Assembly: GCF_023276405.1 (NCBI RefSeq)
Contig: NZ_JALRMO010000001.1
Span: forward strand, 3,844,001-3,908,000
Reading direction: 5' to 3'
DNA: 64,000 nt
Source of the DNA: Paenibacillus hamazuiensis
GTDB lineage: Bacteria; Bacillota; Bacilli; Paenibacillales; NBRC-103111
Of the stretch, positions 9,317 through 19,080 are shown piece after piece; within the stretch, counting starts at the first letter, position 1, and every line of letters starts with the position of its first letter. The position numbers were made by a program, and so were the translations under genes. Under the pieces are notes generated by a model. That model ran no database searches, had not been told where the DNA came from, and saw nothing but the letters and a program-made list of their open reading frames with translations.

Positions 9317-9500
9317 TAAAGGAACTGACGTTCGCTATCATTGTGCCAATGAGCATATTCGAAAAAATAAAGGAACTGAGATTCGCTAAATCGGGGAAAA
9401 TGATGTCTGTTCCGCAAAAACAAGCAAATAACGAACCACAGTTCCTTTATTGTTGACGATCCGCTCGAAATGGCCATTTTAGCGCACCGTAGTTCCTCTA
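9317..9500. repeat. Four-box intergenic repeat, copy A
   Basis: Four boxes built on AAAGGAACT occur at 9317, 9368 (forward) and 9429, 9480 (inverted). The spacing is 51 bp within each pair, giving dyad symmetry over about 185 bp. The same arrangement with near-identical boxes recurs at 51245-51430: the first box is identical over 21 bases, and the second matches 32 of 33 bases. It encodes no protein and lies 65 bp downstream of the MFS stop codon. The family name is not known to me. Confidence 0.8.
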
Positions 9501-9665
9501 TGAATCCGGGACCAGCCAGGCAAGCTGTTTGGACTTAACCCGGCCGTCTGGCCGCGATAGAGATTCAAGCGGGATGCCAGGTTTTTCCGTCGATGAGCTC
9601 CTTCGACTGTCCCCGGATCGGGAGCCAAAAAACGGAAAAGTATTTCGCTATTATCAGAAATCACC

Positions 9666-9715
9666 AAAAAGAGGCGTCAGCGAAACATTTTGTTCCGCTT
9701 ATCGCCTCTTTTTTT
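9666..9715. terminator. Bidirectional intrinsic terminator
   Basis: An exact 11-bp stem (AAAAAGAGGCG / CGCCTCTTTTT), extended by AGCG/CGCT inside, is followed on the plus strand by T7 (9709-9715) and on the minus strand by T5. It lies between convergent genes (MFS ending at 9252, hydrolase ending at 9855). The rest of the 9501-9854 stretch shows nothing I can assign. Confidence 0.85.
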
Positions 9716-9854
9716 GCTGTGTCCGGTTGGTTTCCCCAGTCATAACGGAAACCTCGGTTCCGCTGCTCCGGATTCGCTTCTTCAATCGCCTCGAATGGCG
9801 GGAGCCGGCGGGATAGCGGCAGTGCCTATTCCGCCATGTCGCCGATGCCCCCGC

Positions 9855-11939
9855 CTATTCGAACGTGCGGGCCAGCTCGATGTCGCAGCGTACATCGTCC
9901 ATATAATACGTGTAGCCGAACGTTCTTTTCACGCGCGCCATAAAATACGGCTTATTGTGCGCGCACCAGCAATGCCCGAGCCGCTCCCAGTGGCGGCTCG
10001 CCTGCTCGAGCTGCGCCACCGCCTGAGTGATGCGCTCCCGGTTCCGGCTCAGCCGGAACCGGCATAGCTCCAGAGCGGCGGCGAATTTGCAGGCGTAATA
10101 CCGGCCCATGGCCGCATACGCCTGCAGATCGAGCAGCGCGCACGCCGCATGGCCGCCGTGCAGCTCGCCGAGGTCCGCCTCAAGCCGGGCGGACGCCTTT
10201 TCCGCCGCAACAGCCGCTTCGCGCAGGCTGCGGATGATGTCCGCCGGCGTTTCGCCGTACGGCGCCGCCGCTTCCGCAAGCATGCCGTCGTGCTCCGCCT
10301 TGGCGTATTCGGCAATGCTCATCACGCCTGCCCCCGGCATCGGCGCAGCGTCAACGAAATCGAGGATCGTCTTGAAGCCGCTCACCTGGGACAAACAGCT
10401 TTCCGGGTGCCACTGGAAATCGTAGTCAATCCAGAACAGCCGGTTCACGGCCGGAATGATTTTCGAAGCTTGCCGCAGTCCTTCAAGGAACAAAGGGGCG
10501 TGCGCAGGTCCAAACTGCTCTGCCAGCAAATGAATCCACGTCTCGTCCCCTGTCCCCGGATCGTAGGAAAGCCTTCCCCACAGCTGGAACTGGAACAAAT
10601 GGCGTTCGAAGTCGTAGGTCCACGTTTTATGGCCGTAATCGACATGCTGGAAATCCCGCCCCCACAAGTACCCGTCCGCCCCCCAATAAAAACCTTTCAC
10701 ATACGATTTGCGCATCCCGTTTACATAGGCGCGAACATAATCGGGATCGCCCCACCGGTGCGTAAACACATCGTCATTGCGAACGGTGTACAATATTTGT
10801 GTGGAATCGAGATCGATGCCCTCCCAGGCGTTCCACAGCTTCTCAAACTGCGGAAACGGGTGCGAGTAGCAGTGGGCGTTCGAGTATTTCCAGCTGATGT
10901 AAAAGCGGTCCGCCGCAAATTCCCCCTGCACAAGCTCCTTGATTTCCTTGCCCGCATTTTGCATGTTCGTCCGGTGGATGAACGGGATGTCCCGGCCCGA
11001 CTCTTTGATCGCCTGCACATACGTATCGACGATCCACCGTTCGCGTTCGTAGCCGCTGCCGTCCATCCATTCGCTGGCCGAGGTGCCGAGTCCCTTCAGC
11101 TCGGGATACGTGAGCAGCAGCTGCAGCACCATTTCCTTGATATAGTCGCGGATCACCGCAGACTGGCCGCGGAAACGGTTCAACGGAATGCCGACCCGGT
11201 GGATCAAATCGTCGTACATGTTGCCGAAATCGCCCACCGCTTCGGGCAGTCCGAGGCCCCTGGCCGCCTCCGGCGTCAGCCGAATGTTCCAGGTGAACAA
11301 ATAGACGTCGATGCCCCGGCTGCCGGCATAACGGAACAGCTCGCGGAAAAACCGGATGTTCCGGTCCATTTCCACGTCGCTGAAGGGGTTCGCCGCCCGA
11401 TATTTCGGGGAAACCACCATCAGATGAAACGGGTGCTCGGACCATAAGCTCAGGCAGTTGTAGCGGTTTTGCGCCAGCATGTCGAGATATGCTTTCCAGA
11501 AATCGATGTCGAGGCACGTCTCTTCGTTCAAAACAAACGGATCGCCGGAATCGAACGGAGCATACGGCAAATTGAACTTGACGCCGCGGATGCCGAGCGC
11601 CGGTTCCCGGGTTATCTCCGAGCCTTCCGGCAAATCCTCACCGCGCATCACCCGTTCCGCCCATTCCAGGCAGCCGTACATCACCCCGCGCGAATCGCCG
11701 CCTTCGATATGGATGCACTCCCCCGAGCGGAAAATGCGGAAAGCCTGGTCGCCATAGCGGCTCCGCTGCCCTTTGGGCGTCTGCGCCTTCCGCACGACAA
11801 TGCCTGCTTTTGGCGCGCCCCCAGACCCGAATTGCGCAAATTGCTCCACGAAAAATGCGCCGCGAAGCGCCAGGCTTTTCTTGATCTGCTCCACGCCGAA
11901 CCGGATGACGGCGTCCTTATGATCGTAGACGAGTTTCAC
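9855..11939 (-). CDS. Putative glycoside hydrolase with GH67/GH20-type N-terminal domain
   Basis: 694 aa, no signal peptide. Residues about 65-115 (IHIEGGDSRGVMYGCLEWAERV, then EPALGIRGVKF) resemble the accessory N-terminal domain that precedes the barrel in alpha-glucuronidases and beta-hexosaminidases. A TIM-barrel-like region follows (FWKAYLDMLAQNRYNCLSLWSEHPF; RGIDVYLFTWNI; ELKGLGTSASEWMDG; IPFIHRTNMQ). The acidic SEWMDG segment is a candidate active-site strand. A helical C-terminal region rich in A, R and E closes the protein. It is the last gene of the minus-strand glycan locus, 21 bp after the dehydrogenase. Substrate and exact CAZy family cannot be assigned from sequence reading. Confidence 0.62.
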   Translation of the reverse strand: MKLVYDHKDAVIRFGVEQIKKSLALRGAFFVEQFAQFGSGGAPKAGIVVRKAQTPKGQRSRYGDQAFRIFRSGECIHIEGGDSRGVMYGCLEWAERVMRGEDLPEGSEITREPALGIRGVKFNLPYAPFDSGDPFVLNEETCLDIDFWKAYLDMLAQNRYNCLSLWSEHPFHLMVVSPKYRAANPFSDVEMDRNIRFFRELFRYAGSRGIDVYLFTWNIRLTPEAARGLGLPEAVGDFGNMYDDLIHRVGIPLNRFRGQSAVIRDYIKEMVLQLLLTYPELKGLGTSASEWMDGSGYERERWIVDTYVQAIKESGRDIPFIHRTNMQNAGKEIKELVQGEFAADRFYISWKYSNAHCYSHPFPQFEKLWNAWEGIDLDSTQILYTVRNDDVFTHRWGDPDYVRAYVNGMRKSYVKGFYWGADGYLWGRDFQHVDYGHKTWTYDFERHLFQFQLWGRLSYDPGTGDETWIHLLAEQFGPAHAPLFLEGLRQASKIIPAVNRLFWIDYDFQWHPESCLSQVSGFKTILDFVDAAPMPGAGVMSIAEYAKAEHDGMLAEAAAPYGETPADIIRSLREAAVAAEKASARLEADLGELHGGHAACALLDLQAYAAMGRYYACKFAAALELCRFRLSRNRERITQAVAQLEQASRHWERLGHCWCAHNKPYFMARVKRTFGYTYYMDDVRCDIELARTFE

Positions 11940-11960
11940 CCTTCTCCCTCCGTCCGCTTA

Positions 11961-12851
11961 TCAGTCTCGCTTGTACATTTTATAAAGCGCCTGCGTGCCG
12001 CTGTTTTCCTCCCCGCCTGCCGCCAGCCGCTCGTAGAGCGATTTCGCGAGCCGCAGCCCGTGCGTGTCCAGCCCCATCTCCTCCGCCGATTCCAAAGCGA
12101 TTCCCATGTCTTTAATAAAGTGCTTCACATAAAATCCGGGCTCGAAGTTGCCGGCGATCATGCGCGGTCCAAGGTTGCTGAGCGACCAGCTTCCCGCCGC
12201 CCCGGTTTCGATGCTCCGCAGCACCGTCGCCGGGTCGAGTCCCGCCTGCTCTGCGTAAGCGAGCGCCTCGCAGACGCCCATCATGTTCGAGGCGATCGCG
12301 ATTTGATTGCACATTTTCGTATGCTGTCCGGCGCCGGCCACTCCCTGATAGACGATGTTTGTGCCCATCGCCTCGAAAACGGGCAGCGCCGCGTCAAACG
12401 CCTCCCGGTCGCCGCCGACCATAATGGACAGCCGGGCCTCCCTCGCTCCGACGTCACCGCCTGAAACCGGCGCATCAAGCGCGTGCAGCCCCCTTCGACC
12501 GGCTTCCTCATAAATCCGCCGCGCAAGCGTCGGACTCGATGTGGTCATATCGATCAGATACGAACCGGGACGGGCTGCCGCAACGATGCCGTCGGCTCCG
12601 AGGTATACCTCCTCGACGTCGCGCGGGTAGCCGACCATCGTAATGATTGCGTTCGCCTGCCTGGCGACCTCCGCCGGAGACGCATGCCAAACCGCGCCCT
12701 CCGTAACCAGATCCTCCGCCTTCGCTTTCGTCCGGCTGTACACATGAACCGGATATCCTTTCTTCATCAGGTTCCGGGCCATGCTTTTGCCCATCACCCC
12801 AATCCCGATAAACCCGACTGCCGTATGTTCTGCGGACAAACTTGCTGCCAT
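11961..12851 (-). CDS. NAD(P)-dependent beta-hydroxyacid dehydrogenase family protein
   Basis: 296 aa. The N-terminal Rossmann motif GFIGIGVMGKSMARNL, the substrate-binding DAPVSGGDVGAREA and the catalytic-lysine stretch GQHTKMCNQIAIASN place it with 3-hydroxyisobutyrate, tartronate-semialdehyde and related dehydrogenases (full length for the family). A strong GGAGGAGAG ribosome site precedes the ATG. It is sandwiched between the membrane AraC regulator and the terminal hydrolase gene, so it may process an uronate- or aldonate-derived catabolite from the glycan. That role is inferred; the family call is firm. Confidence 0.88.
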   Translation of the reverse strand: MAASLSAEHTAVGFIGIGVMGKSMARNLMKKGYPVHVYSRTKAKAEDLVTEGAVWHASPAEVARQANAIITMVGYPRDVEEVYLGADGIVAAARPGSYLIDMTTSSPTLARRIYEEAGRRGLHALDAPVSGGDVGAREARLSIMVGGDREAFDAALPVFEAMGTNIVYQGVAGAGQHTKMCNQIAIASNMMGVCEALAYAEQAGLDPATVLRSIETGAAGSWSLSNLGPRMIAGNFEPGFYVKHFIKDMGIALESAEEMGLDTHGLRLAKSLYERLAAGGEENSGTQALYKMYKRD

Positions 12852-12866
12852 GTCTCTCTCCTCCTA

Positions 12867-12917
12867 GTGTGTGGTGATTGCTCATGTGTGATGATCGCTC
12901 GTGTTTGGCGATTGCTC
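12867..12917. repeat. Three degenerate 17-bp tandem repeats
   Basis: Three head-to-tail 17-mers fill the gap between the AraC-regulator stop codon and the dehydrogenase start: GTGTGTGGTGATTGCTC, ATGTGTGATGATCGCTC and GTGTTTGGCGATTGCTC. The shared core is TG-TGGTGATNGCTC-like. They lie immediately upstream of the dehydrogenase ribosome site, so they would be in its 5' mRNA. Confidence 0.7.
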
Positions 12918-12936
12918 GCTGCGTGTCCCGGATGTT

Positions 12937-15255
12937 TCATCTGAGCGACACCCGGTACTGCTTGGGGGTCATATTGACATAACGCTGAAAGGCGCGGTTC
13001 AAATTCCGCTCCGAATAACCGACGATTTCCGCGATCTCCATCACGCTGCGGTCCGTGTCGCGCAGCAGCTGCTTCGCTTTTTCCACCTTGTATTCCATCA
13101 CGTATTCGACGAACGAAAGGCCGACTTCCTTCTTGAACAAACGGCTGAAATACGACGGACTCATCCCGACCATCTCCGAGCATTCGACGAGCGAATGGCA
13201 CGCGCCGGGGTTTTCCTTGATGTGCCTGCATACTTTCTGCACGGCGTGCCGCGTTCCCAACTTCCGGCTTTCTTCGGTAATTTGCTGGTACAGCGGGAAA
13301 ATGATCTCGATAAACCATTCGTATATTTCGCGCGACGTCTGCCTTGCCTTGAGCTGGTCGAACCAGTTGTCGCCAAGCGAGTCGATCACACCCGGACCTT
13401 TTTCCTCCAGCGATTGGATGATCGACGAAAGCAGCACGTGGTAGCATTGAAAAATCGTATTGTACGATTCCGATACCTTGACGTTTTTGGCAAACGCATT
13501 CAGCGCCTGCTCGGCCATGACCAGCTCGCCCCGCGACAGCGCCTCGACGATCAGCTGCTCCTGCTCGCGAGGGTACGTAAACATCGCATGTTTGCCGAGC
13601 TGCCCCAGCTGATCAAATGCCAGCACCGACTCGGCATCCTTGAATATCCGGTGCTGCAGCGCCTGCTGCGCTTCCCGGTACGATTCGCCGATGCGAAGCA
13701 CGTCCTCGCGCAATCCGCCGATGCCGACCGCAACGGAGAAGCTCAGGTACGTACGCAGCGCGGCCCGGACCTCTTCGGCGAACGCTTTGGCCGTTTTCAT
13801 CATCGCTTCCCCGGCGGTTTCCTCGGGAAAATGCAGGATGGCGACGCCTTCCCGCTCGTTTTGCTCGACGACAAAGCCCTGCAGTCCCGACTTGGCCAGC
13901 AGCTCGTTCATCACGTTCGTGACGGCAAACATGACGATCGCGCCTTCGCTGGGCAAAAATCTTTTTTCCTTGAACAAATTTTCGACGATGGCGATCAGCA
14001 CGACAAAGCGGCCCCGCTGCGGAATGCCGAATTGTCCGCATTCCTGCAAAACGGCGGTTTTGCCGCCGGCCTGGCCTTTCAGCAGCTTGTGCAGCAGCCG
14101 GTCCCGGAGCCCGGGCTGAATTTGCTTCAGCACGTTTTCCAGCGATACGGCCTGATCGCTTAAAAAGCTGAGGCACGATTTGATAAATTCTATCTCGTTG
14201 CCTTTCGGCGCGAGCCGCCCCTTCTGCAGGTCCTCCCCATAGCGGATCAGCTTTTCGATCGGGTTATAGGCCCGCTTGGAGGCGATAAAGCTGAGCAAAA
14301 TGCCGACCAGCAGAAAAACGGCGACGGTGCCGGCGATCATCCAGCGAATCCAGCTGAGCCGTTCCAGCATGTCGCTTTCGGGAATAAGCGAAACATACGT
14401 TCTGCCCAGCGTCGTTTTATTGAAGTTGACCAGCATCTGCTCGTGATCGTGCGTATCCGCGTCTCTTAAATAACGTCCTTCCTTGGCATCGTCCGTAACA
14501 ACGTCTTTTAGCACAGGGACGTCCTGCGCCGATTGCCCGAACCACTTATTGTCCGCCGAATGCAGAAGTATACGTCCCGACGAATCGAGCACGACGAGCG
14601 ACTGGTTTTTCGAATAAGCGGAATAGTTCACAAGCGTATTGCGCAGCATTTTCTCCTGCACGTGAATGATGACTACGCCTTGCGGATTGCCCGCGTTCAT
14701 CAGCCGAACGTACGAAATGTAACCGTTTTCTTTCCCCTCCGGGAGATACGTCCATTTGGCCGGTTCCTTTTGCCGCATCGCCTCCTCGATATCCGGGCGT
14801 TCCCCGTAACGGCCGTACGTCACGTAGCCGTAATTGTTCGAAATGACAAACCCCGCCTGCTTGTCGTAAAAAACGATGTCGCTGATCAGGCTGTTTGCGT
14901 TTTTATGCAGCTGCAGCGTGTCGAGAATCAGCTTGTGCTGGATAATATCCGAGCTGAACTCGCTTCGGCCCATGTTTTCCTTGATCAGTGGATTGACGGC
15001 GATTTTCAGCGACTCGTTTTCGACGTTGTACAGAACGTTCTCCATCCTGTCCTTGACGAGCACCAGCGAAGCCTGGTTGTCTGCCGTAAACTGCTCGGTC
15101 AGTTTGACCATGGAAAAATGATAATACGTGCTTCCGGCAAGCACGATCGGAATCGATACGGACAGGCAGCCGAACCAGATAAGCCGGTTCAAATAATTCG
15201 TCCGCGGCAGCAACGCGAATAACACGCTTCGAATCTTCTCCAGGACGTTTTTCAT
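12937..15255 (-). CDS. Membrane-bound AraC-type regulator with extracytoplasmic sensor
   Basis: 772 aa from the ATG at 15255 (GGGGGTG upstream); longer starts exist but lack a ribosome site. TM1 spans about residues 25-46 and TM2 about 304-326. They enclose a 255-residue extracellular Cache-like region, so an extracellular sugar or a binding protein is probably sensed. A cytoplasmic linker leads to a C-terminal AraC domain (about 675-772) with two helix-turn-helix motifs (ECSEMVGMSPSYFSRLFKKEVG; IAEIVGYSERNLNRAFQRY). It sits inside the glycan operon, and its own upstream region carries the motif shared with two other promoters of the locus, which points to autoregulation. Confidence 0.88.
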   Translation of the reverse strand: MKNVLEKIRSVLFALLPRTNYLNRLIWFGCLSVSIPIVLAGSTYYHFSMVKLTEQFTADNQASLVLVKDRMENVLYNVENESLKIAVNPLIKENMGRSEFSSDIIQHKLILDTLQLHKNANSLISDIVFYDKQAGFVISNNYGYVTYGRYGERPDIEEAMRQKEPAKWTYLPEGKENGYISYVRLMNAGNPQGVVIIHVQEKMLRNTLVNYSAYSKNQSLVVLDSSGRILLHSADNKWFGQSAQDVPVLKDVVTDDAKEGRYLRDADTHDHEQMLVNFNKTTLGRTYVSLIPESDMLERLSWIRWMIAGTVAVFLLVGILLSFIASKRAYNPIEKLIRYGEDLQKGRLAPKGNEIEFIKSCLSFLSDQAVSLENVLKQIQPGLRDRLLHKLLKGQAGGKTAVLQECGQFGIPQRGRFVVLIAIVENLFKEKRFLPSEGAIVMFAVTNVMNELLAKSGLQGFVVEQNEREGVAILHFPEETAGEAMMKTAKAFAEEVRAALRTYLSFSVAVGIGGLREDVLRIGESYREAQQALQHRIFKDAESVLAFDQLGQLGKHAMFTYPREQEQLIVEALSRGELVMAEQALNAFAKNVKVSESYNTIFQCYHVLLSSIIQSLEEKGPGVIDSLGDNWFDQLKARQTSREIYEWFIEIIFPLYQQITEESRKLGTRHAVQKVCRHIKENPGACHSLVECSEMVGMSPSYFSRLFKKEVGLSFVEYVMEYKVEKAKQLLRDTDRSVMEIAEIVGYSERNLNRAFQRYVNMTPKQYRVSLR

Positions 15256-15309
15256 GGCGGCACCCCCGAAACGTTTGATCGGGATTCGGACAAATCCCGT
15301 CATACTCCT

Positions 15310-15391
15310 ATTGTAGAGGAGTTCGCTCAGGCAAAAAACAGACACTTTTTGTCATGCCCGGTTAGCCTCGCGGCACAACAAAAAATGTCTG
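15310..15391 (-). promoter_or_regulatory. Promoter of membrane AraC gene with shared motif
   Basis: On the minus strand TGTCTGT (15344-15338) stands exactly 22 nt upstream of a -10 TACAAT (15315-15310). The half-site reads ACAAAAAGTGTCTG (complement of 15339-15352). An inverted copy, ACAAAAAATGTCTG, lies at 15378-15391, 39 bp away start to start, 13 of 14 bases matching in inverted alignment. The same layout occurs at 23266-23347 and, with 38 bp, at 19081-19161. Confidence 0.65.
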
Positions 15392-15412
15392 CGGTTCAGG
15401 CCGCTCCGTCCG

Positions 15413-17440
15413 TTAATCGCATTCCACGAGCAAGCATTCCCAGACGTCCAGCCGGGGTACGGTCAAAAACAGTCTGTCCTGCTCCACCCGGTATTCCAGC
15501 GGTGACCCGGAAATAATTTGCCGCACCTGCGTCACCTTGGCGTCTGCCGGCAGGCGCAGCTCCACCTCGATATCATGCAGCGGGATGGCCGTCGCCAGCG
15601 GCCGGCGGCCGACTCCGTTTACGAGATGAACAAGCCTGTTATTACCTTTGGCAAACAGTGTCGCCTGCAGTCCGTGGTAACCCGTCACGCGCAGTTCGCG
15701 CGTTTCGCCGAGCCCGATGCCGATCGCGTTTTCCAGCAGCTGGTAATGTTCTCCGAGCTTATACTCGTTGATCAGATGGCTGAGCGAAAACGGCATATAC
15801 AGCACGGTGCCTTGGCCGTAGCGGTTAAGCAGAGCAAGCGGCAGGTCGGTATGGCTGACCGGCAGCGACGCTCTCTCCGGCGGTGCGCCAACGCTTTCGA
15901 GCGGCGAAAACGGCGGCACGAGCGTCGCCAGCACTTCGCAGCCCGCTCCATCCGGCCGGCAGTATACGACCTTCCCGCGGTGAGCGATCAGCTCGGTCTG
16001 CTCCAGCCCCTTTTGCAGCGGATTGCCCTGCCCTTCGAACCTTAGGTACGATGCGGCGAGCGGCTCGCTTTCATATATTTCCCCGGAAATCGCAAATAGC
16101 GACAAAAGTTCTTTTCGTTCGGGCGGCGCTCCTTCGGCAACGACATGTCCGCCCTGGCGGACGAAGCCTGCCAGGTTCGCGGCGAACTCCTCCGTATACT
16201 TCATGCCTTCGGGAACGATCAGCGCTTTATACCGCGCGAGCCGCTCCGGCACCGCCTGCTCGGCGAGCAGCACATCGAACGGAATTTGCCTGCCCAACAA
16301 ACCGTCGGCCCAGCCTTCGGCGGAGGCGTCCGCGGTCCACATCAGCGCCACCTCCGATAACGGCTCGGCTCCTTCCATGTACGGGTCGACCTTCTCAACT
16401 TGCGCATTGAAGGCGCCGACCGTTTCCAGGATGCGCTTGTCGCCGATCGTATCGGGCACGCCGGTCAGCGAATGCCAGATGCTTCCGCCATGCGCCGGAA
16501 TTTGCGACAGCCAGAACCGGTATTCGGCCGGAGGCAGCCCCGTATGGCGCCAGTCCATGCCGGGACTTGAATGAACGATGCCGAAAGGCACCGGCCGGTC
16601 CGGCAATGAACGACCGAGCTTGATGCTGAGCGCCGGCTTCCAAAACTCCGGGATATGATGGTGCCCGAGCGATAAAATGTCCTGCGGCTCCGTGCACAGC
16701 ATATCCGCCGTTTTAGCGCGGTCGAAAATGTTGTCGCGGTACAGGTTGTAATAAAGGATCATCGGAACCTCGGGACTTTTTTGCTTGGCAAATGCGTACA
16801 AAATATCGATGTTGTCCCGCATGCATGAGGAAGCCCAGTCCGGCGCAAACTCCTTCTTGTCGTCCGGCAGTTCGGTGCCGTAAGCCGCTCTGTACTTTCT
16901 GCGGCAGCCTTCGCACCAGCAAGGCACGTATCCCGGCGCATTGAAGAAAATGCCGTCGATCGCGTAGCGGCTCAGCACCTCGTCCAGCACCGGCACCGCC
17001 ACCGCTTCGCCCCTGTACGCGCCGTTGATGCAGGTCGACATGAGCAGCGACCAGTCGCCGGGACGCTTCGCGCCGATGATCTCCGGTTCCCCCGAACGGC
17101 TGCGGGCGAACCATTGCGGGCGCTGCAAATATACGTAATCCGCCGCCTTGCTGAAATCGAACCGGGCAATGAAGCGGATATCCCGCTTATGGCACGCGCG
17201 GATCACTTCCTCGAGCAGATCGAAATCTTTCGGCAAAAATTCGTTTTCGGTATGGTAAGCCACCTGCGTCGGGTACCAGGCGTAAATGCCGCCGACGTTA
17301 AACACGATCGTATTGCCGCTCATATCTTTGATTTGCTGTGCCAGCCGCTCGGGATCGATTCGGTCCGTATCCCTGACCTGCAGGTTCGGTTGGATGACGC
17401 GCAGCGGCTTTTGCCACCACGTTTTGGCGTTTGCTGCCAT
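15413..17440 (-). CDS. GHL6-like putative glycoside hydrolase A
   Basis: 675 aa, AGGAGG ribosome site, no signal peptide. The N-terminal barrel shows the features of hypothetical glycosyl hydrolase family 6 (Pfam GHL6): NTIVFNVGGIYAWYPT, IRFIARFDFSKAADYV, LLMSTCINGAYRGEA, then YAIDGIFFNAPGYVPCWCEGC. Candidate catalytic acids are the D of RFDFSK and the D of IDGIFFN. A middle region (VALMWTADAS; YKALIVPEGMKYTEEFAANLAGFVRQGGHVVAEG) is like the GATase-fold domain of family 42 beta-galactosidases, and a beta-rich end follows. A paralogue heads the same locus (21239-23233). The cysteines after the barrel motif (CWCEGC) could bind metal. Biochemical activity is unknown. Confidence 0.72.
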   Translation of the reverse strand: MAANAKTWWQKPLRVIQPNLQVRDTDRIDPERLAQQIKDMSGNTIVFNVGGIYAWYPTQVAYHTENEFLPKDFDLLEEVIRACHKRDIRFIARFDFSKAADYVYLQRPQWFARSRSGEPEIIGAKRPGDWSLLMSTCINGAYRGEAVAVPVLDEVLSRYAIDGIFFNAPGYVPCWCEGCRRKYRAAYGTELPDDKKEFAPDWASSCMRDNIDILYAFAKQKSPEVPMILYYNLYRDNIFDRAKTADMLCTEPQDILSLGHHHIPEFWKPALSIKLGRSLPDRPVPFGIVHSSPGMDWRHTGLPPAEYRFWLSQIPAHGGSIWHSLTGVPDTIGDKRILETVGAFNAQVEKVDPYMEGAEPLSEVALMWTADASAEGWADGLLGRQIPFDVLLAEQAVPERLARYKALIVPEGMKYTEEFAANLAGFVRQGGHVVAEGAPPERKELLSLFAISGEIYESEPLAASYLRFEGQGNPLQKGLEQTELIAHRGKVVYCRPDGAGCEVLATLVPPFSPLESVGAPPERASLPVSHTDLPLALLNRYGQGTVLYMPFSLSHLINEYKLGEHYQLLENAIGIGLGETRELRVTGYHGLQATLFAKGNNRLVHLVNGVGRRPLATAIPLHDIEVELRLPADAKVTQVRQIISGSPLEYRVEQDRLFLTVPRLDVWECLLVECD

Positions 17441-17495
17441 AACTTTAACCTCCTCATGAGGTGACCGGCACTTTTAGCGCCGGTCATCTCTGCAT

Positions 17496-19040
17496 TTATT
17501 TGCCGCTAAACGACTTGTAGGATGCGGCGAATTCCTTGAAAGCGGTTTTCATTTCCGGCAGGTTGTTCAGCTTGTCGACGTAAGCTTTGTACTCGTCCAT
17601 CGAGATTTGGCCGACGATCGCTTTGGTCACCATCGTTTTCCATTCGTTATCGTATTTGGGCCATGTGTTGTTCCACGTCACGGACGTCGTGTAAGCGAAC
17701 GGATTCACCTTGCCGATCTCGTCGAACTTCTCAACTTCCTTCTTCTTCGCATCGTTGAACGCCTTTGTGCCGGAAGCGCTTTCGACCTTGCCCCATTTCG
17801 CGTAAGCGAGCACGCCCGCTCCCTTGCTCGTCGTGTTGACTTCCTTGACGCCTTGATCCGTCAGCACCTTCTGCCCGTCGACCAATTTGTAGTGAGTTCC
17901 CTCGAGCCCGTAGTAAGCGAAATCCGTCATTTCCTCCGAAGCGGTATACTCGAAATATTTGAGCAGCTGCTTCACTTTCTCCTCCGGCACCTTTTTCGAG
18001 ATAAAATAACCGCCGGACACGCCGGTGCTCAGCGCCACGGCATCGCCTTTCGGCCCCTTCAGCTGCAGGTTGAGAATTTTCGGGTTCGGCTGCGTCTTCG
18101 CGATCGATTTCTCCCACTCGTCGTCCCACCAAATGCTTCTCACGTAGGAAGCGGCCCGGCCCGTCTTGAACACCTCCTCGGCCTGCGTTTTCTTCATGAC
18201 GGCGAATTCCTTCGGCAGCACTCCGTCCTGATACAAGCCGCGGAACCAGGCGACCATATCGGCGTACTGCGGCGTCAGCCTCGTTTCGATCATGCCGCCT
18301 TCGGAGTTATACGTCGGGTCGAGCGCCCCGAACCCGGCGGCGAAGCTGTCGTCGCCATCGCTAACGATCACCCCGTGGCCGATCAGGCCGAGCGTATCGG
18401 CTTTGCCGTTGCCGTCCGGATCGCCGTTCACGATTTTTTTCAATGCAGCCGCGTATTCGTCCAGCGTGGTCGGCACCGGTATGTTCAGCTTGTCGAGCCA
18501 GTCCTTGCGGATTTTAACGCCGGGGTCGATCCGCGAGCGGGAGCGCGGCACCGCGTAAATTTTGCCGTCCATGCTCAAATATTTGTAAGCGTCCTTCGCC
18601 ATGTTGTTTTTCAGGTTCGGGTATTGGCTGAAATCGCCGAGGAACGGCGTCAGGTCCCAAAACGCGCCGTTTTTGATCGCGTTCAGCAGCGTCGGGCGGG
18701 TTGATGTCGGCGACGCCAGCACCTCCGGCAAATCGCCGGAAGCGAGCAGCAGGTCGAGCTTCGTGTTCAGATCGCCGTCCGGCACCCATTCGACGTCGAG
18801 CTTCGAATTCGTCCGTTTTTGCCATTCGCTCCAATACGCGTTGTTCATGTCCGGCACGTCGTTGTACAGGCCGGCGAACATTTTAATCGTAAGCGGTTTC
18901 GAATCTTTCTTCGCATCACCCTGCTGCGGCGCCGCCCCCTGGCCCGCCTCCCGGCTGCCCGAAGAACATCCGGCAACCAAGGAAGCGGCCACGACGACGG
19001 ACAATCCGGCCGATGCCAATTTTGCTCGATTTTTTCTCAT
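17496..19040 (-). CDS. Extracellular solute-binding lipoprotein (sugar ABC importer)
   Basis: 514 aa from the ATG at 19040, preceded by GGGAGG; an upstream in-frame start is unlikely. The signal peptide ends with lipobox VAGC (C25). The family pattern is LplA/YtcQ-like (KIRKDWLDKLNIPVPTTLDEYAAALKKI; DPDGNGKADTLGLIGHG; YYGLEGTHYKLVDGQ). It lies downstream of two permease genes but is separated from them by 311 bp with its own motif-bearing promoter, so it can be expressed above the permeases. The ligand is presumably the glycan fragment handled by the GHL6-like enzymes. Confidence 0.9.
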   Translation of the reverse strand: MRKNRAKLASAGLSVVVAASLVAGCSSGSREAGQGAAPQQGDAKKDSKPLTIKMFAGLYNDVPDMNNAYWSEWQKRTNSKLDVEWVPDGDLNTKLDLLLASGDLPEVLASPTSTRPTLLNAIKNGAFWDLTPFLGDFSQYPNLKNNMAKDAYKYLSMDGKIYAVPRSRSRIDPGVKIRKDWLDKLNIPVPTTLDEYAAALKKIVNGDPDGNGKADTLGLIGHGVIVSDGDDSFAAGFGALDPTYNSEGGMIETRLTPQYADMVAWFRGLYQDGVLPKEFAVMKKTQAEEVFKTGRAASYVRSIWWDDEWEKSIAKTQPNPKILNLQLKGPKGDAVALSTGVSGGYFISKKVPEEKVKQLLKYFEYTASEEMTDFAYYGLEGTHYKLVDGQKVLTDQGVKEVNTTSKGAGVLAYAKWGKVESASGTKAFNDAKKKEVEKFDEIGKVNPFAYTTSVTWNNTWPKYDNEWKTMVTKAIVGQISMDEYKAYVDKLNNLPEMKTAFKEFAASYKSFSGK

Positions 19041-19080
19041 GTTTGTTTCCTCCCTTTTCTGTTTGTGCATCCACGGTTCG

